NCBI RefSeq assembly: GCF_001592265.1
Contig: NZ_BCWP01000015.1
Location: 1 to 64,000 of the forward strand
Length of the DNA: 64,000 nucleotides
Origin: Curvibacter delicatus NBRC 14919
Lineage (GTDB): Bacteria; Pseudomonadota; Gammaproteobacteria; Burkholderiales; Burkholderiaceae_C
Reading direction: 5' to 3'
Shown here piece after piece: positions 44,883-53,772 of this stretch. The position numbers and the translations under genes were made by a program. The notes below the pieces were generated by a model. The model was not told where the DNA came from. It did not search any database and saw nothing but the letters and a program-made list of their open reading frames with translations. How positions within the stretch are numbered: the first letter of the stretch is position 1; each line of letters opens with the position of its first letter.

Positions 44883-45823
44883 TTCAGGGCGGCCAGCTTC
44901 TTGTCGATCTCGGCCAGGCGGCTCTTCTTGTCGGCGTCGCCCAGGGTGGCGTCGGCCTCGACCTTGTTGCGCTGGCCGAACAGGTCCAGCTGGCGGATCG
45001 GGGTCAGCTGGGCATTGCTCGACTCGCGGAACTGCGACCAGTTCATGCGGGCCATGATGTCCTTCTCGGCCGGATTGGTCTTGGCGTAGTTGAGGAAGAA
45101 GGCCTTGATCTTGGCCTTGGTGGCCTCCGGCAGGTCCTTGCGCATGACCAGCGGATCGGACGGGATGAGCGGCGAGGTCCAGATCACGCGCAGCTCCTTG
45201 GCCTTCTCCGGCAGGTTCTTCTCCAGCTTGGCCATGTTCTCGCTGTTGAAGGTGGCCACATCCACCTGCTTGTTGGCCACGGCCATGGCATTGGTTTCAT
45301 GGTTGGCCGAACGCACGACCTTGAAATGGGTCTTGGCGTCGATCTTGTTCTGCGCGAACACGTAATAACCCGGCACCAGGAAGCCGGAGGTGGAGTTGGG
45401 GTCGCCGTTGCCGAAGCTGTAGCTCTTGCCGTTCTTCAGCACGTCGTCGAGCGACTTGATCGGGCTGTCCTTGTGCACGATCATCTGCGAGTAGTAGCCC
45501 TCGGTGCCGTCAACGTTGACAACCTTGGCGAAGATTTCGCCGTTGGCGCGGTCCACCGCCTCCATGGCCGACTTGTTGCCGAACCAGCCCAGCTGCACCT
45601 TGTTGAAGCGCATGCCTTCGATGATGCCGGCGTAGTCCGGTGCGAAGAAGGCGTTGACCTTCAGGCCGGTCTGTTTGGCCATCTCGTCGAGCACGGGTTG
45701 CCAGGCGGTCTTGAGGTTCTGCGTCGAATCGGTGGAGATGATGCCGAAGTTGATGCTGTCCTGCGCCCAGGCGCAAGTCAGGGACAGGCCCAGCGCCAGG
45801 CCGGCCAGTGCTTTTTTGAACAT
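44879..45823 (-). CDS. phnD: Phosphonate-binding periplasmic protein PhnD
   Basis: A 314-residue solute-binding protein. The signal peptide is about residues 1-21 ([16 protein letters not shown]). The mature protein starts [35 protein letters not shown] and [21 protein letters not shown] are typical of PhnD. It delivers alkylphosphonates or related esters to PhnE. The phnC stop lies 40 bases upstream. Confidence 0.93.
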   Translation of the reverse strand: MFKKALAGLALGLSLTCAWAQDSINFGIISTDSTQNLKTAWQPVLDEMAKQTGLKVNAFFAPDYAGIIEGMRFNKVQLGWFGNKSAMEAVDRANGEIFAKVVNVDGTEGYYSQMIVHKDSPIKSLDDVLKNGKSYSFGNGDPNSTSGFLVPGYYVFAQNKIDAKTHFKVVRSANHETNAMAVANKQVDVATFNSENMAKLEKNLPEKAKELRVIWTSPLIPSDPLVMRKDLPEATKAKIKAFFLNYAKTNPAEKDIMARMNWSQFRESSNAQLTPIRQLDLFGQRNKVEADATLGDADKKSRLAEIDKKLAALK

Positions 45824-45862
45824 GGAAAGAACTCCCGTAGAGGTTGAAGGAGGGGTGGAGGA

Positions 45863-46726
45863 TCAGGCGACTTGCGCCACCGGGACTTGCCAGCCGGAGG
45901 CCGGCGCATGGGACACAGGCAGGGGGGATACCTGCGGTGCGGAGGGCTCTGCCAACAGCTCGTCGGCGTGCATGCCGTAAAGCTCGCGCAACAGCCGCGG
46001 TGTAAGCGCGGCGGACGGGCCGTCATAGACCACCTGCCCCTGGTGCAGCGCCACCACACGCGGGCAGTACTTCATGGCCATCTCCACCTGGTGCAGCGAA
46101 ACGATGACGGTGCAGCCGTCTTCACGGTTGATGCGGGCCAGCGTCTCCATCACCTTGCGTGAGGACTCGGGGTCGAGCGAGGCGATCGGCTCGTCGGCCA
46201 GCACCACCCGGGCGCCCTGCACCAGCGTGCGGGCGATGGCGGCACGCTGCTGCTGGCCGCCGGACAGGGTGGAGGCCCGCTGGGCATGGCACTCGGCAAT
46301 GCCCACGCGGGCCAGGGCGTCCAGCGCCACGCTGCGTTCGTGGGCGTTGAACCAGCGCAGCCAGCTGCGCCAGCCGGGCGTGCGGTGCAGCAGGCCGACC
46401 AGCACGTTCATCAGCACCGGCAGACGGTCCACCAGGTTGAACTGCTGGAACACGAAGCCGATCTGGGAACGCACCCTGCGGATGTTGCGATGGATGCGGC
46501 CGCCCTGCTGCACGCAGCAGCCGTGGATTTCGATCAGGGAGTCGCTGGCGCCGTCGGCTGCCACCAAGCCGGCCACATGGCGCAGCAGGGTGGACTTGCC
46601 GGAACCGGAAGCGCCGATGAGCGCCACCATCTCGCCCTGCTGCACGCTCAGGTTGATGTCACGCAGGGCATGCTTGCCGTTGGCGAAATGCTTGTTGAGT
46701 TGTCGGATATGCAATGCAGTGTTCAT
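45863..46726 (-). CDS. phnC: Phosphonate ABC transporter ATPase PhnC
   Basis: A 287-residue ATPase with Walker [13 protein letters not shown]-loop [17 protein letters not shown] signature LSGGQQQR and Walker [17 protein letters not shown]. The phrase [16 protein letters not shown] is characteristic of PhnC. The ATG at 46726 has a GAGGA-like ribosome site; an in-frame TTG at 46738 lies before it. A Pho box about 49 bases upstream suggests that phnCDE also has its own phosphate-starvation promoter. Confidence 0.94.
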   Translation of the reverse strand: MNTALHIRQLNKHFANGKHALRDINLSVQQGEMVALIGASGSGKSTLLRHVAGLVAADGASDSLIEIHGCCVQQGGRIHRNIRRVRSQIGFVFQQFNLVDRLPVLMNVLVGLLHRTPGWRSWLRWFNAHERSVALDALARVGIAECHAQRASTLSGGQQQRAAIARTLVQGARVVLADEPIASLDPESSRKVMETLARINREDGCTVIVSLHQVEMAMKYCPRVVALHQGQVVYDGPSAALTPRLLRELYGMHADELLAEPSAPQVSPLPVSHAPASGWQVPVAQVA

Positions 46727-46761
46727 GGTTGTCCTCAAGTCGTCTAGACATCCTGCTCAGT

Positions 46762-46792
46762 GTGAAAGCGTGTTGTGACAGCGGTTTGACAG
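46762..46792 (-). promoter_or_regulatory. Pho box (PhoB-binding site) upstream of phnC
   Basis: On the minus strand: CTGTCAA (46792-46786), four bases, CTGTCAC (46781-46775), then a degenerate third unit CTTTCAC (46768-46762). The Pho-box consensus is direct CTGTCAT-type heptamers at 11-base period. The spacing of the first two is exact. Confidence 0.75.
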
Positions 46793-46826
46793 CCCGGCGG
46801 CATTTGCGTGTCAGCGTAGGCCGGGG

Positions 46827-47486
46827 TCAGCAGCCGTCCCGTGCGCCGTACAGCGCCAGGAAGTGCCGCACATCGCCCATGGCCGGCAGGCGTTCAACCA
46901 GCGTGGCGTGGTCCCAGTCCCACCAGGCGGTGGCCTCGATGGCGCAGGCGATGGCAGGCGCAAAGCGCATGCGCAGCAGACGCGCCGGCGCCCCGGCCAC
47001 GATGGCGTAGGCTGGCACATCCTTGGTCACCACTGAATTGCTGCCCACCACCGCACCGTTGCCGATGCGCACGCCGGGCATGATCACCACGCCATGGCCG
47101 ATCCAGGTGTCATGGCCGATGTGCACGCGCTGGCGGCGACGCCAGGCGAAGAACTCGGCATCGTCCTGCGCATGCGCGCCGTAGCGCTGGCGACGGTAGG
47201 TGATGTGGTGCAGCGTGACGCGCTCCATCGGATGGAAGCCGGGGTTGATGCGCACCATGGCAGCGATGTTGGAGAACTTGCCGATGTCCGTCGAGATCAG
47301 CTCGCAGCCGCGGCTCAGGTAGCTGTAGTCGTCGAGCAGGCTGTCAGTCATGTGCACGCCCTGCCCGACCTCGGTATAGCGGCCGAAGCGGCAGTCGGCA
47401 ATCACGGCATCGGGCGCGATCGCCGGCTCGCGGCCCAGTTCGACATCGGGCGGCAGGTTGCGGGCGGCGATATGGGTGTAGTGCAT
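46827..47486 (-). CDS. Phosphonate-operon hexapeptide-repeat acetyltransferase
   Basis: A 219-residue left-handed beta-helix acetyltransferase. Hexapeptide repeats are visible around IGKFSNIAAMVRINPG and IGHDTWIGHGVVIMPGVRIGNGAVVGSNSVVTKDV, with the xenobiotic/CAT-type His in the loop. This gene type recurs in C-P lyase operons, but its substrate there is not established. The ATG at 47486 has AGGGA upstream; an in-frame GTG at 47504 overlapping the phnM stop is an alternative start. It sits between phnM and phnC. Confidence 0.8.
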   Translation of the reverse strand: MHYTHIAARNLPPDVELGREPAIAPDAVIADCRFGRYTEVGQGVHMTDSLLDDYSYLSRGCELISTDIGKFSNIAAMVRINPGFHPMERVTLHHITYRRQRYGAHAQDDAEFFAWRRRQRVHIGHDTWIGHGVVIMPGVRIGNGAVVGSNSVVTKDVPAYAIVAGAPARLLRMRFAPAIACAIEATAWWDWDHATLVERLPAMGDVRHFLALYGARDGC

Positions 47487-47500
47487 CGCGTGTCCCTGCG

Positions 47501-48658
47501 TCACAGCACACGGCGGCCTTCGCGCCAGACCGCGCGCACCACCGCCTGGCGGGCACCGCCCGGCATCTCGGCCAGGCGCACCTGCACCAGGTCGGCCCGC
47601 TGGCCGGCAACCAGTTCACCGCGGTCGTGCAGGCCGGTGGCGCGCGCCGGGTTGCGCGTCACCGTGGCCACGGCCTGCGGCAGTGTCATCAGGCCGTCGT
47701 CCACCAGGCGCATGACGCTGCTGAGCAGGCTGCCCGGCACGTAGTCGGAAGAAAGAATGTCGAGCAGGCCGTGGCGTGCCAGCTCGGCCGCTGCCACGTT
47801 GCCGGAGTGCGAGCCGCCGCGCACGACGTTGGGGCCGCCCATGACAGTCAGCAGGCCCAGTTCGTGCGCGGTGCGTGCCGCGGCCACCGTGGTGGGGAAC
47901 TCCGACATGCTGGCGCCTTCGGCATGGGCCTGCTGCACGTGGGTCGGCGTGGTGTCGTCGTGACTGGCCAGCGCGATGCCGTGCGTGCGGCAGTAGTCCA
48001 CGAAGTAGGCGCGGTGCGGCTCGGCGTACTGTGCCTGCAGCTCCGCAGCGTGGGCCACCTGGCGCTCGAACTTCTCGGCACTCCAGCCCTTCTTGCCGGT
48101 GTAGTAGATGCGCGCCTGCTCGATGTCTTCCCACTGGCGCTGGCCCGGGGTGTGGTCCATCAGCGAGATCAGCGACAGGCGCGGATGGTCGTGGAAGGGC
48201 TGGAACAGATCGATGGTGTTGGGCGCCGGCAGCTCGCAGCGAACATGCAGGTGGTGGTCGGCACGCAGCAGGTCCTGCGCTGTGCAGCTGTCCAGCGTGG
48301 CCAGCACGCCGTTCCAGGCGCTGCCGCGCAGGCTCTCGGGATCGGCCTCGCCGACACCCAGCGCGTCGAACACGGTGGTGATGCCGGCGGCCGCGATCTC
48401 GGCGTCGTGCGCCAGCAGCGCCGGCAGCTCGGCCCAGTGCACCTTGGGCCGCGGCATCAGGTGGCGCTCGAAATTGTCGGTGTGCATTTCCACCAGACCG
48501 GGCAGCAGGTAGTCGCCCTCGAGGTCGATGGCCTGCGGCGCGGCGCTGCTGCCGCTGTCGATGGCGGCGATGCGGCCCTCGGTGGCGGCCAGTGTGCCGA
48601 GCAGTACCTCGTCGGGCAGCACGAGGCGGGCATTCTTGAAGACGGTGGCGGTGTTCAT
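47501..48658 (-). CDS. phnM: Ribosyl-triphosphonate diphosphatase PhnM
   Basis: A 385-residue amidohydrolase-fold enzyme. It removes diphosphate from the alkylphosphonate ribosyl triphosphate made by PhnGHI. It has the PhnM signature LLPGLVEMHTDNFERHLMPRP with metal ligands, SLMDHTPGQRQW, and HDDTTPTHVQQAH later on. Its start overlaps the phnL stop by four bases. Confidence 0.95.
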   Translation of the reverse strand: MNTATVFKNARLVLPDEVLLGTLAATEGRIAAIDSGSSAAPQAIDLEGDYLLPGLVEMHTDNFERHLMPRPKVHWAELPALLAHDAEIAAAGITTVFDALGVGEADPESLRGSAWNGVLATLDSCTAQDLLRADHHLHVRCELPAPNTIDLFQPFHDHPRLSLISLMDHTPGQRQWEDIEQARIYYTGKKGWSAEKFERQVAHAAELQAQYAEPHRAYFVDYCRTHGIALASHDDTTPTHVQQAHAEGASMSEFPTTVAAARTAHELGLLTVMGGPNVVRGGSHSGNVAAAELARHGLLDILSSDYVPGSLLSSVMRLVDDGLMTLPQAVATVTRNPARATGLHDRGELVAGQRADLVQVRLAEMPGGARQAVVRAVWREGRRVL

Positions 48659-49371
48659 GCGCTTCTCCGGAAGTCGGCAACGTTGACGCGGCGGGTAGCG
48701 ACCTCGGCCCCGACGGCGGTGTCATGGAAGATGCCCACCAGGGCGGCGCCGCGCGCCACCGCTTCGTGGATGAGTTCGATCACGGTGCGCGTGTTGGCGG
48801 CATCGAGCGAGGCGGTGGGCTCGTCGAGCAGCAGCAGCGGCCGCGGTTTGATCATGTTGCGCGCGATGTTGATGCGCTGCTGCTCGCCGCCGGAGAAAGT
48901 GGCCGGCGGCAGGTGCCACAGGCGCTCGGGGATGCGCAGCCGCGTCAACCACTGGCGGGCCTGCTCGCGCGCGGCCTCCAGCGCGACCGCGTCGCCCGCG
49001 GCGTCCTCGGCCAGCGGCTCGGCGACCACATCGAGCGCCGAGACGCGCGGTATCACGCGCAGGAACTGGCTGACGTAGCCAATGGTGTGGCGGCGCAGCT
49101 CCACCAGCATGCGCGGTGTGGCCTCGGTGATCTCCACCGCCGCGCCGCCGGGCGGCTGCAGCGTGATGCGGCCGGCACTGGCGCGGTAGTTGGCGTAGAT
49201 GAGCTTGAGCAGGGTGCTCTTGCCCATGCCGGAGGGGCCGTCGAGCACGATGCACTCGCCGGGATGGACGCTGAGGTCGACCTGGTCGAGCACCGGCAAT
49301 TCGGCGCCGTGCTGGTGGTGCAGGGTGAAGCGCTTGGCCACCCCTTTCATCTGGAGCAGGGGTGCGGTCAT
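48655..49371 (-). CDS. phnL: C-P lyase accessory ABC-type ATPase PhnL
   Basis: A 238-residue ATPase with Walker A LDGPSGMGKSTLLKL, signature FSGGEQQRINIAR and Walker B LLLLDEPTASLD. PhnL has no membrane partner and docks on the PhnGHIJ(K) core. A four-base overlap with phnK upstream and phnM downstream shows tight coupling. Confidence 0.94.
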   Translation of the reverse strand: MTAPLLQMKGVAKRFTLHHQHGAELPVLDQVDLSVHPGECIVLDGPSGMGKSTLLKLIYANYRASAGRITLQPPGGAAVEITEATPRMLVELRRHTIGYVSQFLRVIPRVSALDVVAEPLAEDAAGDAVALEAAREQARQWLTRLRIPERLWHLPPATFSGGEQQRINIARNMIKPRPLLLLDEPTASLDAANTRTVIELIHEAVARGAALVGIFHDTAVGAEVATRRVNVADFRRSA

Positions 49372-50150
49372 GGTTGAAGTACCGAAGAGACGAGAAGCTG
49401 GGTGTAGGGGTGCTGCGGGTCATCGAGCACCTGGTCGGTGAGGCCCGACTCGACCACGCGGCCGCGCTGCATGACCATCATGCGGTGCGCCAGCAGGCGC
49501 GCCACCGCGAGGTCGTGCGTGACGATGATGACGGCCAGCTGCATCTGGCGCGTGAGCTGGCGCAGCAGGTCGAGCAGGCGGGCCTGCACCGAGACGTCCA
49601 GCCCCGAGGTCGGCTCGTCCATGAACACCAGGCGTGGCTGCGTGACCAGGTTGCGTGCGATCTGCAGGCGCTGGCGCATGCCGCCGGAGAAGGCGCGCGG
49701 CGCCTCGTCGATGCGCGCCGGGTCGATCTCCACGCGTTGCAGCCAGTCCTGCGCGGTGGTGCGCAGGCGGCCGTAATGGCGCTCGCCCAGGCCCATCAGG
49801 CGTTCGCCGACGTTGGCGCCGGCCGAGACGTCCATGCGCAGGCCGTCGGCCGCGTTCTGGTGCACGAAGCCCCAGTCGGTGCGGGCCAGCAGGCGGCGCT
49901 CGGCCTCGCTCATGGCGTAGACCTCCTGCAGGGTACCGGTGCGGTTCTGGAACTGCACGCTGCCGGCGTCGGGCAGGCTGCGCGCAGCCACGGCATTGAG
50001 CAGGGTGGACTTGCCCGAGCCGGACTCGCCCACCACGGCCAGCACCTCGCCAGGCCAGAGATCAAAGGAGGCGTCGTGCAGCGCCACGCGCTCGCCATAG
50101 CTTTTTTGGATGCCGCGGACCTGCAGGAGCGGTGTAGTGGTTGTTGTCAT
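49368..50150 (-). CDS. phnK: C-P lyase core-associated ATPase PhnK
   Basis: A 260-residue ABC-type ATPase with Walker [16 protein letters not shown], signature [13 protein letters not shown] and Walker [15 protein letters not shown]. PhnK binds the PhnJ subunit of the C-P lyase core. The ATG at 50150 begins one base after the GNAT gene's stop codon; a longer in-frame reading to 50168 overlaps that gene and is less likely. Confidence 0.94.
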   Translation of the reverse strand: MTTTTTPLLQVRGIQKSYGERVALHDASFDLWPGEVLAVVGESGSGKSTLLNAVAARSLPDAGSVQFQNRTGTLQEVYAMSEAERRLLARTDWGFVHQNAADGLRMDVSAGANVGERLMGLGERHYGRLRTTAQDWLQRVEIDPARIDEAPRAFSGGMRQRLQIARNLVTQPRLVFMDEPTSGLDVSVQARLLDLLRQLTRQMQLAVIIVTHDLAVARLLAHRMMVMQRGRVVESGLTDQVLDDPQHPYTQLLVSSVLQP

Positions 50151-50151
50151 G

Positions 50152-50601
50152 TCAAGGCTCAATGACAAAGCTCAAGCCGTGTTGGGCAAAGCCGAGCGAT
50201 TCATAGAAGGCATGCGCCGCATGGCGCTTGCGGTTGGAGGAGAGGGCCAGCTTGTAGCAACAGGCCTGGCGCGCCTGCTCGACGGCGTGGGCCATCATGC
50301 GGCGACCAATGCCCTGGCCCTGACAGTCGGGTAACACCACCACGTCTTCGGCAATCGCCGAGGGCGTGCCGCGGTGCGCGAGGTTGTGCATCACCAGCAA
50401 GGCATAACTGCCGACGACGCGGCCGGACGACTCGTCACAGGCCACAAACAGGCGGTAGTTGGGGTAGCGGACGAACTCGGCGAAGAGACCTTGCGCCTCT
50501 TCTTCGCTCAGCACGCGCCCGTCGTCCATGCCCGGCTGGGCGTACAGAGCCAGCACGGCGGGGATGTCGGTCGCCTGGGCCTGGCGCATGACGATGTTCA
50601 T
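50152..50601 (-). CDS. GNAT acetyltransferase inside the C-P lyase operon (PhnO-like role possible)
   Basis: A 149-residue GNAT protein. The acetyl-CoA loop reads VVLPDCQGQGIGRRMM, preceded by AIAEDVV, and the C-terminal strand SLGFAQHGLSFVI follows FYE. PhnO of enterobacteria acetylates aminoalkylphosphonates so that C-P lyase can use them; a similar job is likely for this protein, from position. It overlaps phnJ by four bases and abuts phnK. Confidence 0.8.
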   Translation of the reverse strand: MNIVMRQAQATDIPAVLALYAQPGMDDGRVLSEEEAQGLFAEFVRYPNYRLFVACDESSGRVVGSYALLVMHNLAHRGTPSAIAEDVVVLPDCQGQGIGRRMMAHAVEQARQACCYKLALSSNRKRHAAHAFYESLGFAQHGLSFVIEP

Positions 50602-51470
50602 GCCACCTCCCGGTCGGCGGTGCTGGCAACATCGGCGGCCGCCTGCTGGCGTTCCTGGCAGTAGTCGGAATCAGAGCAGACGTGCATGCGGCCGCCGGCG
50701 TCGTCGGTGATGACTTCGTCGAGGAAGCTGTCGGTGGCACCGCACAGCGCGCAGGCCGCGTCCCAGCGCTGCACCTCGAACGGGTGGTCGTCGAAGGCCA
50801 GGCTTTCCACCCGGGTGTAGGGCGGCACGGCGTAGATGCGTTTTTCACGTCCGGCGCCGAACAGCTGCAGCGCCGGGTTCATGTGCATCTTGGGGTTGTC
50901 GAACTTCGGGATCGGCGACGGCGCCATGACGTAGCGGTCGTTCACCAAGACGGGATAGTCGTAGGTGGTGGCGATATGGCCGTAGCGCGCGATGTCCTCG
51001 TACAGCTTGACGTGCATCAGGCCGTACTCGGCCAGGCCGTGCAGCATGCGCGTCTCGGCCTCGCGCGGCTCCAGGCGCTGCATGGGCTCGGGCACCGGCA
51101 CCTGGTAGACGATGACCTGGCCCTCGCGCAGCGGCGTCTCGGGGATGCGGTGGCGCGTCTGGATCAGCGTGGCCTCCGTGGTGTGGGTGGTGGTGGCCAC
51201 ATCGGTGGTGCGCGCAAAGAAACGCCGGATGTTGACCGCGTTGACGGTGTCATCCGAACCCTGGTCGATGACCTTGAGCACGTCCTGCGGCCCGATGACG
51301 GAGGCCGTGACCTGGATGCCACCGGTGCCCCAGCCGTAAGGCAGTGGCATCTCGCGCGAGCCGAACGGCACCTGGTAACCGGGGATGGCCACGGCCTTGA
51401 GGATGGCGCGGCGGATCATGCGCTTGGTGCGCTCGTCGAGGTAGGCGAAATTGACTTGCGCGGCGCTCAT
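50598..51470 (-). CDS. phnJ: C-P lyase, radical-SAM subunit PhnJ
   Basis: A 290-residue catalytic subunit that breaks the C-P bond. The N-terminus NFAYLDERTKRMIRRAILKAVAIPGYQVPFGSREMPLPYGWGTGG is strongly conserved (pieces quoted as markers). The iron-sulfur cysteines near the C-terminus appear as CALCGATDSF and later CSDSDYC, matching the C-x2-C-x21-C-x5-C pattern. Joined to phnI by a four-base overlap. Confidence 0.96.
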   Translation of the reverse strand: MSAAQVNFAYLDERTKRMIRRAILKAVAIPGYQVPFGSREMPLPYGWGTGGIQVTASVIGPQDVLKVIDQGSDDTVNAVNIRRFFARTTDVATTTHTTEATLIQTRHRIPETPLREGQVIVYQVPVPEPMQRLEPREAETRMLHGLAEYGLMHVKLYEDIARYGHIATTYDYPVLVNDRYVMAPSPIPKFDNPKMHMNPALQLFGAGREKRIYAVPPYTRVESLAFDDHPFEVQRWDAACALCGATDSFLDEVITDDAGGRMHVCSDSDYCQERQQAAADVASTADREVA

Positions 51471-52567
51471 GCCTCATCTCCTGCTGTCGTAGGTGACCTG
51501 TGGTCAGCTCGCATGCGGCGTACCAGCTCCAGCTCGGACTGGAAGTCCACGTAATGCGGCAGCTTCAGGTGCTGCACAAAACCCGAGGCCTCCAGGCTGT
51601 CGGAATGCGAGAGCACGAACTCCTGCATCTGCGCCGGCGACTCGATGCTCTCGCCCAGTTCGTCGGCACGCAGCGCGCGGTCCACCAGGCTCATGGCCAT
51701 GGCCTTGCGTTCACTGTGGCCGAAGGCCAGGCCGTAACCGCGCGTGAACTGCGGCGGCTCGCTCTTGCTGCCAGCGAACTGGTTGACCATCTCGCATTCG
51801 GTGATTTCCAGGTCGCCGATGGAAATGGCAAAACCCAGCTCCTCGGGCTCGACCTCCAGCGCGACTTCGCCGAAGCGGATTTCACCCACAAAGGGGTGGC
51901 TGTGCGAGTAGCCGCGCTGGGTTGAATAGGCCATGGAGAGCAGGAAGCCCTCGTCGCCGCGCGCCAGGTTTTGCAGACGGGTGGCGCGGTCGGCCGGAAA
52001 GCGCAGCGGCTCGCGCGTCAGGTCCATCGGGTCCGGGTCGCCCGGTGGCATGGGCCGGTTTTCGATCAGGCCTTCCTGGTTCAGCAGGTCGACCACGCGC
52101 GGCGTGGCCGGCTCGGGCGCGGCGGGTACTGCGCCAGACGCTGCAGACTCCTCTTGCGCGTTGGCCAGCAGCGTGAAATCGAGCAGGCGCTGGGTGTAGT
52201 CGTAAGTCGGGCCCAGCACCTGGCCGCCCGGCAAGTCCTTGAAGGTGGCAGAGATGCGCCGCTGCAGCGTCATGCGCGCGGTATCCAGCGCACAGGTGGT
52301 GCCCAGGCGCGGCAGCGTGGCACGGTAGGCGCGCAAGAGAAAGATGGCTTCCACCAGATCGCCAGCGGCCTGCTTGATGGCCAGCGCGGCGAGTTCGGGG
52401 TCGTAGACCGAGCCCTCGGTCATGACACGGTCCACCGCCAGCTTGAGCTGCGCGCGGATCTGCGCCACCGAGAGTTCCGGCAGCGCGGTGTCGCCGCGGC
52501 GCTGCGCCGCCAGCAACCGGTAGCTGTTGAGGATGGCGGCTTCCCCGCCCTTGACGGCCACGTACAT
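51467..52567 (-). CDS. phnI: C-P lyase complex subunit PhnI
   Basis: A 366-residue core subunit acting with PhnG, PhnH and PhnL to attach the phosphonate to ribose 5-triphosphate in place of adenine. The start MYVAVKGGEAAILNSYRLL is the family's normal N-terminus. QRGYSHSHPFVGEIR and FTRGYGLAFGHSERKAMAM are further markers. Longer readings upstream overlap phnH and are rejected. It ends with an overlap into phnJ. Confidence 0.95.
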   Translation of the reverse strand: MYVAVKGGEAAILNSYRLLAAQRRGDTALPELSVAQIRAQLKLAVDRVMTEGSVYDPELAALAIKQAAGDLVEAIFLLRAYRATLPRLGTTCALDTARMTLQRRISATFKDLPGGQVLGPTYDYTQRLLDFTLLANAQEESAASGAVPAAPEPATPRVVDLLNQEGLIENRPMPPGDPDPMDLTREPLRFPADRATRLQNLARGDEGFLLSMAYSTQRGYSHSHPFVGEIRFGEVALEVEPEELGFAISIGDLEITECEMVNQFAGSKSEPPQFTRGYGLAFGHSERKAMAMSLVDRALRADELGESIESPAQMQEFVLSHSDSLEASGFVQHLKLPHYVDFQSELELVRRMRADHRSPTTAGDEA

Positions 52568-52569
52568 GC

Positions 52570-53196
52570 TCAGGCCTCCTTCTGCTGTTCGATGCGAGTG
52601 GTGCGTGGCAGGCCGACGATCTGCCGGCCGGTGGCCAGCAGCACGTCCACACCGCGCGGGAAGAGGGCGTGGTTGGCTTGCCACTGCGCCACGAAGCCGC
52701 GGTCCAGCCCTTCCACCTGCAGGCCCGCCACATCCTGGATACCGGGGCCGCTCAGGCGCCACGGTGCGGTGGCTGCCGGCACGGCGTGCAATGCCGCCAC
52801 GTCGATGACACAGGTGGTCGACTGGTCGGGGTAGCTGTCACTGCCCAGGCTGAAACTGTCCAGCGGTTGCAGCACATCCGCCGCGGCCAGCCAGGCAAAG
52901 TGCGCCTGCGCCGGCTGCTCTGTCAGGCGGCAACCGGTATGGAAGCGCAGCCAGGCCGCAGCGCCGCTGTTGCGCAGGGCGGGCGACAGCCAGAGCTTGC
53001 AATCGGCATCCAGCAAGGCTAGCAGCACGGCGGCCGAAGCCGCATGGCCGCTGGGCGGCACCTCGGCATCGTGCTCGACTGTCACCGGCCGGCCGGGATG
53101 CGACAGCGCCTGCAGCGCGGCACGGAAGACAGATTGACTGCCATGTGCCTCGTGGGAGAAGCCGGCACCCAAGGTGGCGAGTGCATCCGCGTTCAT
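52570..53196 (-). CDS. phnH: C-P lyase complex subunit PhnH
   Basis: A 208-residue core subunit with a PLP-transferase-like fold lacking cofactor. It has FRAALQALSHPGRPV near the N-terminus and the C-terminal GVDVLLATGRQIVGLPRTTRI stretch typical of PhnH. The start at 53196 overlaps the phnG stop (ATGA). phnI starts two bases after its stop. Confidence 0.94.
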   Translation of the reverse strand: MNADALATLGAGFSHEAHGSQSVFRAALQALSHPGRPVTVEHDAEVPPSGHAASAAVLLALLDADCKLWLSPALRNSGAAAWLRFHTGCRLTEQPAQAHFAWLAAADVLQPLDSFSLGSDSYPDQSTTCVIDVAALHAVPAATAPWRLSGPGIQDVAGLQVEGLDRGFVAQWQANHALFPRGVDVLLATGRQIVGLPRTTRIEQQKEA

Positions 53197-53699
53197 GCGC
53201 CCTCCTCCTCGTCGTCGTTGTCGGCGCCGCTCTCGCGCGCCAGCGTGAAGAAGTCCACCTTGGTACTCTGCGTGCGGGCGGCCTGCTCGGCGCGCCGGCG
53301 CGCCAGGTGCTGACGCACGGGGGTCAGCAGCGCGGCATCGAGCCCGTCCTGCTGCGCCGGGTCCTGCAGCAGTGCGTCGGCCAGCGCGGCCAGCTGCGCC
53401 TGACGGTGCGAGCGGCCCAGCACGTAGGCCACGCCCACGGCCGCCTGTTCGGCCGCGCCCACGCGCAGGGCGCAACGCGTGACCGTGACCTCGCCCAGGT
53501 TGAAGCGCTCCCCGGTGCCACCGACGCGGCCCTGCACCATCATCAGGCCGGTCTCCGGGCGGCGCAGCCAGCGCGGTTCGGCCGCCTGCGGGCCGAGCGC
53601 GGACTCCAGCAACGGCAGCGGCGCGCGCGCCAGCAGGGCCATCCAGTCCGGGCGTTGCAGCGGCCGGTTGGGGCCGGGGTTGTCAAATGCATGAAACAT
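53193..53699 (-). CDS. phnG: C-P lyase complex subunit PhnG
   Basis: A 168-residue core subunit. Typical segments are WMALLARAPLPLLE, GLMMVQGRVGGTGERFNLGEVTVTRCAL and GVAYVLGRSHRQAQLAALADALLQD. First gene of the twelve-gene minus-strand phosphonate operon. Its promoter lies in the 73-base gap shared with phnF, where a HutC-type palindrome sits at 53718-53729. The acidic tail DNDDEEEGA is unusual but harmless. Confidence 0.94.
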   Translation of the reverse strand: MFHAFDNPGPNRPLQRPDWMALLARAPLPLLESALGPQAAEPRWLRRPETGLMMVQGRVGGTGERFNLGEVTVTRCALRVGAAEQAAVGVAYVLGRSHRQAQLAALADALLQDPAQQDGLDAALLTPVRQHLARRRAEQAARTQSTKVDFFTLARESGADNDDEEEGA

Positions 53700-53717
53700 G
53701 TCCGTGGTACCCTAAAG

Positions 53718-53729
53718 TTGTATAGACAA
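53718..53729. promoter_or_regulatory. PhnF (GntR/HutC-type) operator between phnG and phnF
   Basis: TTGTATAGACAA is a near-perfect palindrome that fits the HutC-subfamily operator core GTMTAKAC (here GTATAGAC). It lies 19 bases before the phnG start and 44 before phnF, so one site could control both directions. Confidence 0.7.
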
Positions 53730-53772
53730 GTTGATCGATGGCGCCAGCTTAAAGATCAAAGATGTAGGTTTC

